A stretch of 64,000 nucleotides of DNA from Muribaculaceae bacterium (lineage in GTDB: Bacteria; Bacteroidota; Bacteroidia; Bacteroidales; Muribaculaceae): contig JAFYYI010000003.1 of assembly GCA_017557665.1 (NCBI GenBank), forward strand, positions 62,001 through 126,000, in the 5' to 3' direction. Position numbers and translations under genes: made by a program. The notes under the pieces are model-generated. The model searched no databases. It was given only the letters and a program-made list of their open reading frames with translations, and was not told the origin of the DNA. Shown one piece after another: positions 50,196 to 58,968 of the stretch (positions are counted from its first letter, which is position 1; every line of letters begins with the position of its first letter).

Positions 50196-51416
50196 TCAGT
50201 TTCTGTTTTTTACCTTGAAGGCTTTCTCGATGTCTTCCTTGGTCAGCACCGAGAGTTCGTCGTCGCTGATGCTGCGCTTGGCCGTCAGGCGGTTGGCTTG
50301 CTGCTCGACGGCCCGCTCAAAGATGTTGCGCACATAGCGGGCGTTGCCGAAGTTCTTGGTCTTGTGGGCCACGACATCGTTGAGTTTGTTCTTGAGCAGT
50401 TGGTCGGCCTCTTGAGTTATGGTATACTGGTTCTTCCTCAGGTACAGATGGAAGATGTCGAACAATTCCTGCTCGGTGTAGTCGGGGAAGTTGATGTATC
50501 GGGTGAAGCGCGACTGCAGGCCTGGGTTGGCGTCGATGAAGCGTTTCATCTCGTCGGGATAGCCGGCAATGATGACCACCAGTTTGTCGCGGTCGTCCTC
50601 CATGCGCTTGAGCAGGGTAGATATGGCTTCCCGGCCGTAGTCATAGCCTTCGTGTTCGGGCACGAGGGCATAGGCCTCGTCGATGAACAGCACGCCGTTC
50701 AATGCCGAGTCAATCACGGCATTGGTCTTGGTCGCGGTTTGTCCCACATAGTCGGCCACGAGGCCCGAGCGGTCGGTCTCGACGGTGTGTCCGCTCTTGA
50801 GGATGCCCAGGTCCTTGTAGATGCGTGCCACGATGCGCGCCACGGTGGTTTTACCCGTGCCGGGGCTTCCGGTGAACACGAGGTGGAATGACATCTTGGG
50901 CACTTTCAGACCCTGTGCTTTGCGCTGCTGTTGGATTCTGGCAAAGTTGGCGATGGTGTGCACCTCTTCCTTCACCGAATCCAGACCGATGAGTTCATCC
51001 AGTTCCTGGTAGGGGTCTTCTTCCATGACGGGAGTGATGACGACGCTGTCCTTGGGCTCTTTGGGCTGTTGGGCTATCTCGATAATTGGTTTGACCGGAT
51101 TGTCTTTAGCGTGATTTCCCTTCAGGGCAGCCCAAATGGAAAAGAGGATGAGGACCATCAATGCTGCGCCACTATAGCGAGCGACATTCTTGGTGATTTT
51201 TACCGGCCTGCCCGGATGCATGGACTTGTAAATCATCACATAGCCCCAATAGATGAAAGGAGACAGAAGAAGGACAAATACCAACAGTCCGAGGGCGCCG
51301 TCGGCGCCATCGCCTTCATTGCACATATCAATCACCGCTGCAACTCCGCCAGCGATAAACAACAGGCAAAATGCCAGCAACATGATGCCGCATCCGGCGC
51401 CTACTTCTCTTTTCAT
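50196..51416 (-). CDS. Membrane-anchored CbxX/CfqX-type AAA+ ATPase
   Basis: 406 residues from ATG 51416; an in-frame start at 51473 would add 19 polar residues. Three N-terminal membrane helices (GIMLLAFCLLFIAGGVAAVI, LGLLVFVLLLSPFIYWGYVMI, GAALMVLILFSIWAAL) are followed by an AAA+ domain of the SpoVK/CbxX type: LIGLDSVKEEVHTIANFARIQQQR, Walker A GSPGTGKT, DRSGLVADYVGQTATKT, Walker B GVLFIDEAYAL, AGYPDEMKRFIDANPGLQSRFTRYINFPDY, and FGNARYVRNIFERAV. The membrane-tethered form is unusual among CbxX-like proteins, which are mostly soluble. Substrate unknown. Confidence 0.9.
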   Translation of the reverse strand: MKREVGAGCGIMLLAFCLLFIAGGVAAVIDMCNEGDGADGALGLLVFVLLLSPFIYWGYVMIYKSMHPGRPVKITKNVARYSGAALMVLILFSIWAALKGNHAKDNPVKPIIEIAQQPKEPKDSVVITPVMEEDPYQELDELIGLDSVKEEVHTIANFARIQQQRKAQGLKVPKMSFHLVFTGSPGTGKTTVARIVARIYKDLGILKSGHTVETDRSGLVADYVGQTATKTNAVIDSALNGVLFIDEAYALVPEHEGYDYGREAISTLLKRMEDDRDKLVVIIAGYPDEMKRFIDANPGLQSRFTRYINFPDYTEQELFDIFHLYLRKNQYTITQEADQLLKNKLNDVVAHKTKNFGNARYVRNIFERAVEQQANRLTAKRSISDDELSVLTKEDIEKAFKVKNRN

Positions 51417-51622
51417 AGTCAGTGTCTTTTTTTGGGGGAACGATATAGCAGTTGGCCCATTGATTTTTTTCAATGCTAATTTCTCTAATTAGACGAATTA
51501 CAATAATAAAGAATCACATCATTAAAATTAGATAAATTCGTGAAATTAGCATTAGCCTCGCAGGGTTTGGTTTCGCAAAAGGTTGGGCCAACATCTATAT
51601 CATTGCCTTTTTTTTAGTGTTA

Positions 51623-52693
51623 TTAATTCTCCAGATACCAGTGATAAAGGGCGGGGACGCCGTCCTCGAGTTCCATGTTGTGGCGCCAACCCAGAGAGTG
51701 AAGTTTGCTCACGTCGGTGAGTTTGCGCAGGGTGCCGTCGGGCTTGGTGCTGTCCCACTCGATGGAGCCATTGTAGCCCACGGTGGTCTTGACGAGTTCG
51801 GCGAGTTGGCGGATGGTGACCTCCTTGCCGCTGCCGATGTTGATGTGGCAGTTGCGCACCTCGTCGCCCGTGCCGCGCACGTCCTTGAAATCGATATGCT
51901 CCAGGCAATAGACGCTGGCGTCGGCCATGTCCTCGCTCCACAGGAATTCTCTGATGGGCGCTCCCGTTCCCCACAGGCGCAGGCGGTCCTTCAGGATGCC
52001 GTATTTCTCCAGCAGGGCGACGATGGCTTCCACGGTGGCGTTGCCGTCAAGGCCCTCGACGGGGCGTCGGTTCAGGTCGGTGCGGAGGCCGTCCATGTCG
52101 CCCTCGTTGAGCAGCTTGGCCAGATGCATCTTCCTGATCATCGCCGGCATGACGTGGCTGGTCTCCAAGTTGAAATTGTCGCGCGGTCCATACAGGTTGG
52201 TGGGCATCACGGCGATGTAGTTGGTGCCGTACTGCAGGTTGAAGCTCTCGCACATCTTGAGGCCGGCGATCTTGGCGATGGCATAGGGCTCGTTGGTGTA
52301 CTCCAACGGAGCGGTGAGCAAGGCGGTTTCGGGAATGGGCTGGGGCGCCTCACGAGGGTAGATGCAGGTGCTGCCCAGGAAGAGCAGTTTCTTCACGCCG
52401 TGCCGCCAACTCTCGCCGATGACGTTCTGCTGGATGGCGAGGTTCTGGAAGATGAAGTCGGCACGGTACTTCAGGTTGGCCATGATACCGCCCACATGGG
52501 CCGCAGCCAGCACGACATACTCGGGCTGCTCCTCGTCAAAGAAACGCTTCACTGCCGCGGCATCCATCAGGTCGAGTTCCTGGTGGGTGCGACCGATGAG
52601 GTTGGTGTAACCCTTACGCTGCAGGCTGTTCCAGATGGCGCTGCCCACGAGTCCGCGGTGCCCTGCTACATATATCTTTGATTCTTTTTCCAT
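51623..52693 (-). CDS. fcl: GDP-L-fucose synthase
   Basis: 356 residues, short-chain dehydrogenase fold. Rossmann motif GHRGLVGSAIW, then LGSTCIYPREAPQPI, and the catalytic YxxxK in YAIAKIAGLKMCESFNLQYGTNYIAVMPTNLYGPRDNFNLETSHVMPA. RQLAELVKTTVGYNGSIEWDSTKPDGTLRKL closes the protein. It makes GDP-L-fucose from the Gmd product by epimerisation and NADPH reduction. It lies 45 bases after gmd in the upxY-gmd-fcl operon. Confidence 0.96.
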   Translation of the reverse strand: MEKESKIYVAGHRGLVGSAIWNSLQRKGYTNLIGRTHQELDLMDAAAVKRFFDEEQPEYVVLAAAHVGGIMANLKYRADFIFQNLAIQQNVIGESWRHGVKKLLFLGSTCIYPREAPQPIPETALLTAPLEYTNEPYAIAKIAGLKMCESFNLQYGTNYIAVMPTNLYGPRDNFNLETSHVMPAMIRKMHLAKLLNEGDMDGLRTDLNRRPVEGLDGNATVEAIVALLEKYGILKDRLRLWGTGAPIREFLWSEDMADASVYCLEHIDFKDVRGTGDEVRNCHINIGSGKEVTIRQLAELVKTTVGYNGSIEWDSTKPDGTLRKLTDVSKLHSLGWRHNMELEDGVPALYHWYLEN

Positions 52694-52738
52694 GACTGAT
52701 TGTTGATTGGGCTAATTGGGCAAATTGGCTTGATTGGA

Positions 52739-53821
52739 TTACTGGAGGTGGTAAATCTTCTTGATGTGCTGCATGTCATACTCGATCATGATGCGCACCA
52801 GGTCCTCGAACGAGGTCTTGCGCGGATTCCAGCCCAGCACGTTTTTGGCCTTGCTGGGGTCGCCGAGCAACTGGTCCACCTCGGCGGGACGGAAGTACTT
52901 CGGGTCCACCTCGACGAGCACCCTGCCCGTGGCCTTGTCGATGCCCTTCTCGTTGACGCCCTCACCTTGCCATTCCAGTTCGACACCGATGTGATGGAAG
53001 GCTAGGGTGCAGAATTCCCTCACCGTATGGTACTCGCCCGTGGCGATGACAAAGTCGTCGGGCTCGGGCTGCTGCAGGATGAGCCACATGCACTCCACAT
53101 AGTCGCGAGCATAGCCCCAGTCGCGCAGGGCGTTCAGGTTACCCAAGTAGAGTTTGTCCTGCAGACCATGGGAGATGCGTGCCGCTGCAACGGTGATTTT
53201 GCGCGTCACGAAGGTCTCGCCGCGCCGCTCGCTCTCGTGGTTGAACAGGATGCCGTTGGCGCAGAACATGCCGTAACTCTCGCGGTAGTTCTTCATGATC
53301 CAGAACGAGTACAGCTTGGCGCAGCCGTAGGGGCTGCGCGGATAGAATGGCGTGGTCTCGCTCTGGGGCACCTCCTGCACCTTGCCGTAGAGTTCGCTGG
53401 TGCTTGCCTGATAGATGCGTGTTTCCTTCTCGCGGCCGGCGATGCGCACCGCCTCGATGAGGCGCAGGGTACCCACGGCATCGGTCTCGGCGGTATATTC
53501 GGGCACGTCGAACGACACCTTCACGTGGCTTTGTGCCGCCAGATTGTAAATCTCGTCGGGCTTGGTCTTCTCGATGATGCGGATGAGGGAACTGCTGTCG
53601 GTCATGTCACCGTAGTGCAGGTTGATGAGGCGGCGCTGTTTCATGTCGCGCACCCATTCGTCGAGGTACAGGTGCTCGATGCGTCCCGTGTTAAAACTGC
53701 TGCTGCGGCGGATGATGCCGTGCACCTCATAGCCCTTGTCGAGCAGGAACTCTGCCAGATAGGAGCCGTCTTGGCCAGTGATGCCCGTGATCAGGGCGAC
53801 TTTCTGCTTGTTTTCGTTCAT
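52739..53821 (-). CDS. gmd: GDP-mannose 4,6-dehydratase
   Basis: 360 residues. Rossmann motif [83 protein letters not shown] with the catalytic Tyr/Lys pair, and [17 protein letters not shown]. It converts GDP-D-mannose to GDP-4-keto-6-deoxymannose, the first step to GDP-fucose. The 45-base gap to fcl is filled by the repeated word TGATTGG/AATTGGG; translational coupling is not obvious. Confidence 0.97.
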   Translation of the reverse strand: MNENKQKVALITGITGQDGSYLAEFLLDKGYEVHGIIRRSSSFNTGRIEHLYLDEWVRDMKQRRLINLHYGDMTDSSSLIRIIEKTKPDEIYNLAAQSHVKVSFDVPEYTAETDAVGTLRLIEAVRIAGREKETRIYQASTSELYGKVQEVPQSETTPFYPRSPYGCAKLYSFWIMKNYRESYGMFCANGILFNHESERRGETFVTRKITVAAARISHGLQDKLYLGNLNALRDWGYARDYVECMWLILQQPEPDDFVIATGEYHTVREFCTLAFHHIGVELEWQGEGVNEKGIDKATGRVLVEVDPKYFRPAEVDQLLGDPSKAKNVLGWNPRKTSFEDLVRIMIEYDMQHIKKIYHLQ

Positions 53822-53904
53822 AGTTATATTCAGTTTTTAGTCCCAGGTGGGCTTCCACCCCCCTAAAGCCTAACATCTAAAGTCTAATGTCTAACGTCTA
53901 ACAT
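53822..53904 (-). repeat. Tandem TCTAACGTCTAAC words between upxY and gmd
   Basis: Positions 53866-53922 consist of about seven degenerate copies of TCTAACATCTAACG/TCTAATG, partly inside the upxY 3' end. A related TTAGACATTAGAC array is at 55140-55235. Confidence 0.75.
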
Positions 53905-54504
53905 CTAACGTCTAACGTCTAATGCGTTGTCCAATTGTTTCGGTTCAGGGTCGGTGATCTTCTCAATCATCGACAGGTGGACAAAGGTGGTGGCCACAGC
54001 CACGACACCCGGCACATTGATGACCACGCGGCGGTCACCCTTGACGCGTACAAAGACCCCCTCGGCGCCGGCGAACATGCCGCCGATGATGCGCACGCGC
54101 TCGCCTTGGGCAAAATCGCCAGGGTCAGGGCTGAGGTAGACGAGTTTCTCGTCGTAGGTGCCCGCCACCTTGATGAAGTTCTCCATCTCGCGATTGGGCA
54201 CGGTGATGGGCTTGCGGGTCTCGCGGTTCATGATGTAGCGTATGGGCAGCGCGGTCCTCTTCTTGTATTCCACCATATCCTCGGGTGTGATGTTGATGAA
54301 GATGAGGTTGTGCACGCTGGGCACCAGGCGCTTGACCATCTGCCCGTTGCGTTCCTCACGGCGATACTGCATCGGCACGAAGTTGGTGATGCCGCGCGCG
54401 TCGAGGTCGGCCTTGACCTTGAGCTCACGGTTATAGGTCACGCGGATGGCAAACCACACCTTTTCCGCGGTTTCCTTGTCCTGTGTCGTCTTTTTGTTGT
54501 CCAC
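53905..54504 (-). CDS. UpxY-type NusG-like transcription antiterminator
   Basis: 199 residues with a GTG start at 54504. NusG N-terminal domain: WFAIRVTYNRELKVKADLDARGITNFVPMQYRREER, RLVPSVHNLIFINITPEDMVEYK, and a C-terminal KOW-like segment (DFAQGERVRIIGGMFAGAEGVFVRVKGDRRVVINVPG). UpxY proteins promote read-through in capsule operons of Bacteroides; here it precedes gmd and fcl, which fits control of fucose-containing surface glycans. The -7 box at 54510-54517 places transcription near the GTG, so the message may be leaderless; a downstream GTG at 54459 (before WFAIRVTY) is the alternative start. Confidence 0.9.
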   Translation of the reverse strand: MDNKKTTQDKETAEKVWFAIRVTYNRELKVKADLDARGITNFVPMQYRREERNGQMVKRLVPSVHNLIFINITPEDMVEYKKRTALPIRYIMNRETRKPITVPNREMENFIKVAGTYDEKLVYLSPDPGDFAQGERVRIIGGMFAGAEGVFVRVKGDRRVVINVPGVVAVATTFVHLSMIEKITDPEPKQLDNALDVRR

Positions 54505-54509
54505 TGGTG

Positions 54510-54517
54510 CAAAGATA
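54510..54517 (-). promoter_or_regulatory. Promoter -7 box for upxY-gmd-fcl
   Basis: TATCTTTG on the minus strand, only 5 bases before the annotated GTG start. Confidence 0.6.
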
Positions 54518-54587
54518 GTGTTTTTTTCTAAAAAGTGTATTATCCTGGCCGTTTTACACGTTATATAGATGATAAAACATTTTCGTT

Positions 54588-55139
54588 ATGGCCAAGGAAA
54601 TCAAGAAATGGACGACGCTCGAGAGCCGCTACATCATCCGGCGGCCCTGGCTCACGGCCCGTGTCGATAAGGTGCAACTGCCCGACGGACGCATCAACCC
54701 CGAGCACTACGTGCTGGAGTATCCCGAGTGGGTTAACATCATCGCCATCACCACCGGGGGCGACTTTGTCATGGTGAGGCAATACCGCCACGCCATGGAC
54801 GTGGTGCTTGACGAGTTGTGTGCCGGTGTGATAGAGGAGGGGGAGACACCCTTGCAGGCAGCCCAACGCGAGTTGCTCGAAGAGACGGGCTACGGCGGCG
54901 GCCAGTGGCGTGAAATCATGACAGTGGGGCAGAATCCCAGCATCTGCGACAACATCACCCACTGTTTCCTGGCCGAAGGTGTGGAACGTGTCAGCGACCA
55001 GCAGCTGGATGCCAGCGAGGACATCGCCGTGCTGCTGCTCTCACGCGACGAGGTCGAGGCGATGCTACGCGAGAACCGCCAGCTGCAGGCCCTCATGGCA
55101 GCCCCCCTGTGGCGCTATTTTGCTGAGAATGGGTTTTAG
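54588..55139 (+). CDS. NUDIX hydrolase (ADP-ribose pyrophosphatase-like)
   Basis: 183 residues. The Nudix box is complete: GVIEEGETPLQAAQRELLEETGYGG, with the REL.EE metal-binding residues. VMVRQYRHAMDVVLDELCAG and GQNPSICDNITHCFLAEGVE match ADP-sugar pyrophosphatases of the NudF type. It would hydrolyse ADP-ribose or a similar nucleoside diphosphate sugar. Confidence 0.92.
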   Translation: MAKEIKKWTTLESRYIIRRPWLTARVDKVQLPDGRINPEHYVLEYPEWVNIIAITTGGDFVMVRQYRHAMDVVLDELCAGVIEEGETPLQAAQRELLEETGYGGGQWREIMTVGQNPSICDNITHCFLAEGVERVSDQQLDASEDIAVLLLSRDEVEAMLRENRQLQALMAAPLWRYFAENGF

Positions 55140-55375
55140 GCTTTAGGTTTTAGGCATCAGACATTAGACATTAGACATCAGACTTTAGACGTTAGGCATT
55201 AGGCTTTAGACGTTAGTCATTAGACACCAGACGTTAGGAGGCGGATGCCAATTCCTCATTTCTCATTCCTCATTCCTAATTTCTCATTCCTCATTCCTAA
55301 TTTCTCATTCCTCATTCCTAATTAACCTCTCATTCCTAACTCCTCATTCCTCATTTCTCATTTCTCATTTCTCAT
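55140..55375. repeat. Two tandem degenerate repeat arrays between convergent genes
   Basis: 55140-55235 repeats TTAGACATTAGAC-like words (about 10 copies); 55248-55392 repeats CATTCCTCATTTCT / CATTCCTAATTTCT-like words (about 11 copies) and contains no G for 145 bases on the plus strand. No gene or terminator stem was seen. The second array runs up to the stop of the porin gene. Confidence 0.85.
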
Positions 55376-56464
55376 TTATAATTCAAATCCTAGCCTGAGC
55401 GTGGTGACTAGGGCATTCTTGGCATTCTCGCCGACCATGGGGTTGAGGATCCATTGCACGTCGGGCGAGGCATAGAAGTGGTCATTCAGCTGGTAACGGT
55501 AGTTCAGCTCAATGGCTGTCTCCCACTTGAAATGGTCGAAATGCACCGTTGCCAATCCTGCACTCAAGGCATCGGCACCGCTCTTGCTGAACAGCGAGTT
55601 CAGCGTCGCTCCACAGGTGATGCTGGTCCGCACCGCGTCGTTTGCGAATGGTGCATAGCCTCCGGTGATGAATGTGTTGATAGAGCGTTCGCCCTGCAAG
55701 TGGAACAAATTCTCCCATGAGGCATAGTATCCATTGTTCTCTAATCCCGTGTGGTAGTAAGTTCCTGCCTTGAGCACAAGAGCCTCGGTGGGAGTGAATT
55801 GAGCCTCGGTGATGATGACATAGCCCTTGCTGCTGCTCAACTTGTGCTTCAGGTTGAACCTGTTGCCGTCATCCAGGTCGATGACGCCGCCGTCAAAGAT
55901 GCCCGCCTGCCACGAGAAAGCGTCGCTGGCTTTCCACGTGAGATTGAGGCCCAGGCCGGAGCAGGGCATGATGGGGATGTTACCACCAGACAAAAGCACT
56001 TGAATATTGCCAAAAGAGGTGTTCAGCATGTTACCTGAAGCGTCACATGTTGAATAGATGTCTGAGGCATCCTGCAGACCCGCAAGGATGTTGAACTTGC
56101 CGATGTCATGGCTATACCAGGCGTAAAGGGCGAAAATGTGATTACTTGCCTCAATATTGTCAAAATATTGCCAGTCACCCACGAGATTGGCCGACGGCTC
56201 CCCACCGTGGGTCGAGGCGATGGTGAAATTGAACTTGCCGTTTTTCCAGGGGTTGATTTCCAGTCCTGCCTCGGCATAGCCCTGATAGGCGACACCGGCT
56301 TTGATTCCTCCGCAAGTGTTGGCGACCAGGTCGGCCGTGTAGTCGAGGATGGGGACGATAGTCTTTGTAGAATCCTGTGCTTGCAGGCTGGCGCTGCCCA
56401 TGGTGGCTGCAAAGGCCACAATACAAGCGAGGGCGGCAATGCGATGTCGTATGATAGTTACCAT
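55376..56464 (-). CDS. Outer-membrane porin, OprB/carbohydrate-selective-like
   Basis: 362 residues. Signal peptide (about 1-29, ending LQAQ). The mature part is beta-barrel: VAYQGYAEAGLEINPWKNGKFNFTIASTHGGEPSANLVGDWQYFDNIEA, LYAWYSHDIGKFNILAGLQDASDIY, and final LGFEL with an aromatic pair. The layout resembles carbohydrate-selective porins (OprB). The substrate is not known. Confidence 0.75.
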   Translation of the reverse strand: MVTIIRHRIAALACIVAFAATMGSASLQAQDSTKTIVPILDYTADLVANTCGGIKAGVAYQGYAEAGLEINPWKNGKFNFTIASTHGGEPSANLVGDWQYFDNIEASNHIFALYAWYSHDIGKFNILAGLQDASDIYSTCDASGNMLNTSFGNIQVLLSGGNIPIMPCSGLGLNLTWKASDAFSWQAGIFDGGVIDLDDGNRFNLKHKLSSSKGYVIITEAQFTPTEALVLKAGTYYHTGLENNGYYASWENLFHLQGERSINTFITGGYAPFANDAVRTSITCGATLNSLFSKSGADALSAGLATVHFDHFKWETAIELNYRYQLNDHFYASPDVQWILNPMVGENAKNALVTTLRLGFEL

Positions 56465-56685
56465 GAAGGAATACTCTGTATATAAGTTAATAAAAGTGCA
56501 GGATGTACTAAGGTTAGACTGGTTTTTTCCTGCTGGGAAATTATCTGTTTTTGTGATTTTAGGGCCAGATTTAAAGTTAATACTTCAAATCATGTATGAT
56601 GACTAATGATTGATGCGGGTATAACGACTGTGGCTGAGGCCATAGGTTTCAGTCAATAATCATCAGGATAAAGATGCTGCGGTTA

Positions 56686-57930
56686 TCAGGGCTCGTACTG
56701 GTAGCCCAAATCCTCGATGCAGTCGATGACGAGCTGGTCGGGGACGAAACCCTCGACCAGGGCGGTTCCCTTGGCAAGATCGACGGTTACATTTTCCACA
56801 CCGGGAAGGGCGGCGAGGCCTTTCTCGACGTTAGCCTTGCAGTGGGCGCACATCATGCCCTTAACTTTGAATTCTTTCATTGCGTTGGTTTTATGACGTT
56901 TGATTTGATAAGATTTCCAGTATTTTGCCCCCATGGCGACGACAATCATGCCAAGCAGGGCGATGCTGCACACCGTGTTGAGCCATGAGGCGCCCATGCC
57001 GTGCCCGTGACCCGTGACATGGCAGGGTAGGGCATTGATGAAGGTCTCGCGAAGCCCGGGCCAGTAGTCCACCAGCACGCCAAAGCCGATGGCACCGCCG
57101 ATGATGGACAGCAGATAGACGACGGTGGCCTTGCGTCCGAAAGCGTTGTTCACGACAAACATCGACGCCACATTGGCGGCTGGACCGGCCATGAGCAACA
57201 CCAGGGCGCAACCGGGCGACATGCCCTTGAGCATCAGGGCGGCAGCAATGGGGATGGAACCCGTGGCGCAGACGTACATCGGCACTGCCACCAGCACAAT
57301 GATGAACATGTTGAGCAGCGGCCAGCGGGCATAGGTCGAGAAGAAGTCGTCGGGCAGCAGCACGGTGATGAGGGTGGCCACAACCAGACCTATCAGCAAC
57401 CAGCGCCCGATACTCTGCATCATGTCAAAGAAGCCGTATTTCAGGGTCTCTTTTATCTTGTTCCACAGCCCCTGGGGCAGTTCGCTGAACTCGTAGTTGG
57501 CATCGGCCTTCACATCGCCGAGCGCTCCCTTGCGCTCCCAGTGTCCCACTGCCAGGCCGCCGATGAGCGACGTCACCAGCGCTGCGACGGGTCGCAGGAT
57601 GGCAAACGGCAGACCCATCATCGAATAGGTCGCCATGATGCTGTCCACACCCGTCTGGGGCGTGGCGATGAGGAAGGACGTGGAGGCGGCACGCGAGGCA
57701 CCGCTGCGGCGCAGGGCCACAGCCGTGGGCAACACACCGCACGAGCACAACGGCAAGGGGATGCCGAAGGCCGCAGCCGTCGCCACCGAGCGCAGTCCGG
57801 TCCCCGCCAAATAGCGGCTATAAATCGCCGATGGCACAAACGCATGCAGCACCCCCGCAATCAGGAATCCCAACAGCAGGTAGGGCGACATGCCGTTCAG
57901 CATCGACACAAATGCATTGACATACTCCAT
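56686..57930 (-). CDS. SO_0444-family copper/zinc efflux permease with HMA domain
   Basis: 414 residues from ATG 57930 (ATG 57933 also possible). Eight or more membrane helices with MSPYLLLGFLIAGVLHAFVP, GIPLPLCSCGVLPTAVALRRSGASRAASTSFLIATPQTG (CSCG motif), and LMAGPAANVASMFVV. The C-terminal 65 residues are a heavy-metal-associated domain with GMMCAHCKANVEKGL (CxxC). Related permeases export Cu or Zn. The promoter -7 box ends about 6-13 bases before the start codon, so the leader is very short. Confidence 0.88.
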   Translation of the reverse strand: MEYVNAFVSMLNGMSPYLLLGFLIAGVLHAFVPSAIYSRYLAGTGLRSVATAAAFGIPLPLCSCGVLPTAVALRRSGASRAASTSFLIATPQTGVDSIMATYSMMGLPFAILRPVAALVTSLIGGLAVGHWERKGALGDVKADANYEFSELPQGLWNKIKETLKYGFFDMMQSIGRWLLIGLVVATLITVLLPDDFFSTYARWPLLNMFIIVLVAVPMYVCATGSIPIAAALMLKGMSPGCALVLLMAGPAANVASMFVVNNAFGRKATVVYLLSIIGGAIGFGVLVDYWPGLRETFINALPCHVTGHGHGMGASWLNTVCSIALLGMIVVAMGAKYWKSYQIKRHKTNAMKEFKVKGMMCAHCKANVEKGLAALPGVENVTVDLAKGTALVEGFVPDQLVIDCIEDLGYQYEP

Positions 57931-57942
57931 CATAACTGCAGG

Positions 57943-57950
57943 CAAAATTA
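57943..57950 (-). promoter_or_regulatory. Promoter -7 box for the metal permease
   Basis: TAATTTTG on the minus strand; transcription should start near 57936, 3-6 bases before the start codon. Confidence 0.55.
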
Positions 57951-58017
57951 GCAATAATTTTTCTTTTTATACCTGCAATCTATGATTAAAAAGGACTTTG
58001 ATCGAGAGTCGACGATG

Positions 58018-58968
58018 TTAGATCTTTAAGGTAATGGAAATAACCAAGCCTCCTGAGGGGGCATTCTTGGCCGAGACCATACCGCCATGAAGCAAGACAG
58101 CATTCTTGACGATAGCCAGGCCCAAGCCTGTGCCACCCAGAGATTTACTGCGCCCCTTATCAACGGTAAAGAACCGTTCAAAAATCCGCGAAATGAGATC
58201 TTCAGGCACGCCCTTCCCATTATCAGAGATATCTATGTCCCAGAAAGGAGTGTTCTTGCGAGCAGAGATTTCAATGGTCGTATCGTCACCGGCATAATTG
58301 ATGGCATTGTCAATGATGTTACGGAACACGCTATACAGCAGAGCCGTGTTACCTGTCACAATCACCTCTTGAGGCATACAGTTCTTGACAGTCATCCTGT
58401 GCACATCAAGTGAATGTTCACTCTCGCTGATGATATCTGCCACCAGCAGGGAGACGTTAACTCGATCCATTTCCCAATCCTGGGCAGCATATTCCATCTT
58501 GTTTAACAGCGATATGTCCCGTAATAGAGACGTCAGACGGGAAGCCTGCTCGTGGGTGCGGAGAATGAACTTGTGGGCAAGATCCGGCTCGATATCAGGG
58601 TTCTCGAGCAGCGTCTCACTATAACCGAGAATACTAGCCACCGGGGTCTTGAGCTCATGGGCAATGTTCTGGGTGAGTTCGCGTCTTAACTGACTGTTTT
58701 TCTCCTCTTGCTCGGTGGTGATTCTCTGGTCCATGCGCTTAGCATATCGATACAGCAAGAAGCCCAGACCGGTCATGACAACGACCGAGAACAGGAGCAA
58801 GTGCCAGTCACTCATTTCATCAAAGACGTTGAGCCGTCGACGGTCAAAATCTTCAAAAATGATGAAAATCACGGCATAAACGGCAAATATCGCCATTACT
58901 GCGAGGAACATCTTGTGCCCTTCAGTCAGCTTTTTCATTTTCTTTTTCATTTTCATTTTCATTGTCAT
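58018..58968 (-). CDS. Sensor histidine kinase (PhoR-like)
   Basis: 316 residues from ATG 58968; in-frame ATGs at several later positions are equally possible. Two membrane helices (about 20-40 and 55-72) flank a short periplasmic loop. HisKA with NIAHELKTPVASILGYSETLL (phospho-His), then HATPase_c with N box NIIDNAINYA, G1 DISDNGKGVP, F box ERFFTVDKGRSKSLGGTGLGL. No HAMP domain. It overlaps the response regulator by 47 bases. With the Na/Pi cotransporter upstream in the operon, phosphate-linked signalling is likely. Confidence 0.92.
   Translation of the reverse strand: MTMKMKMKKKMKKLTEGHKMFLAVMAIFAVYAVIFIIFEDFDRRRLNVFDEMSDWHLLLFSVVVMTGLGFLLYRYAKRMDQRITTEQEEKNSQLRRELTQNIAHELKTPVASILGYSETLLENPDIEPDLAHKFILRTHEQASRLTSLLRDISLLNKMEYAAQDWEMDRVNVSLLVADIISESEHSLDVHRMTVKNCMPQEVIVTGNTALLYSVFRNIIDNAINYAGDDTTIEISARKNTPFWDIDISDNGKGVPEDLISRIFERFFTVDKGRSKSLGGTGLGLAIVKNAVLLHGGMVSAKNAPSGGLVISITLKI

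Noticed and set aside
55140..55375. CRISPR array
   Set aside because: The repeated words are short, adjacent and degenerate, with no constant repeat-spacer alternation and no cas genes.
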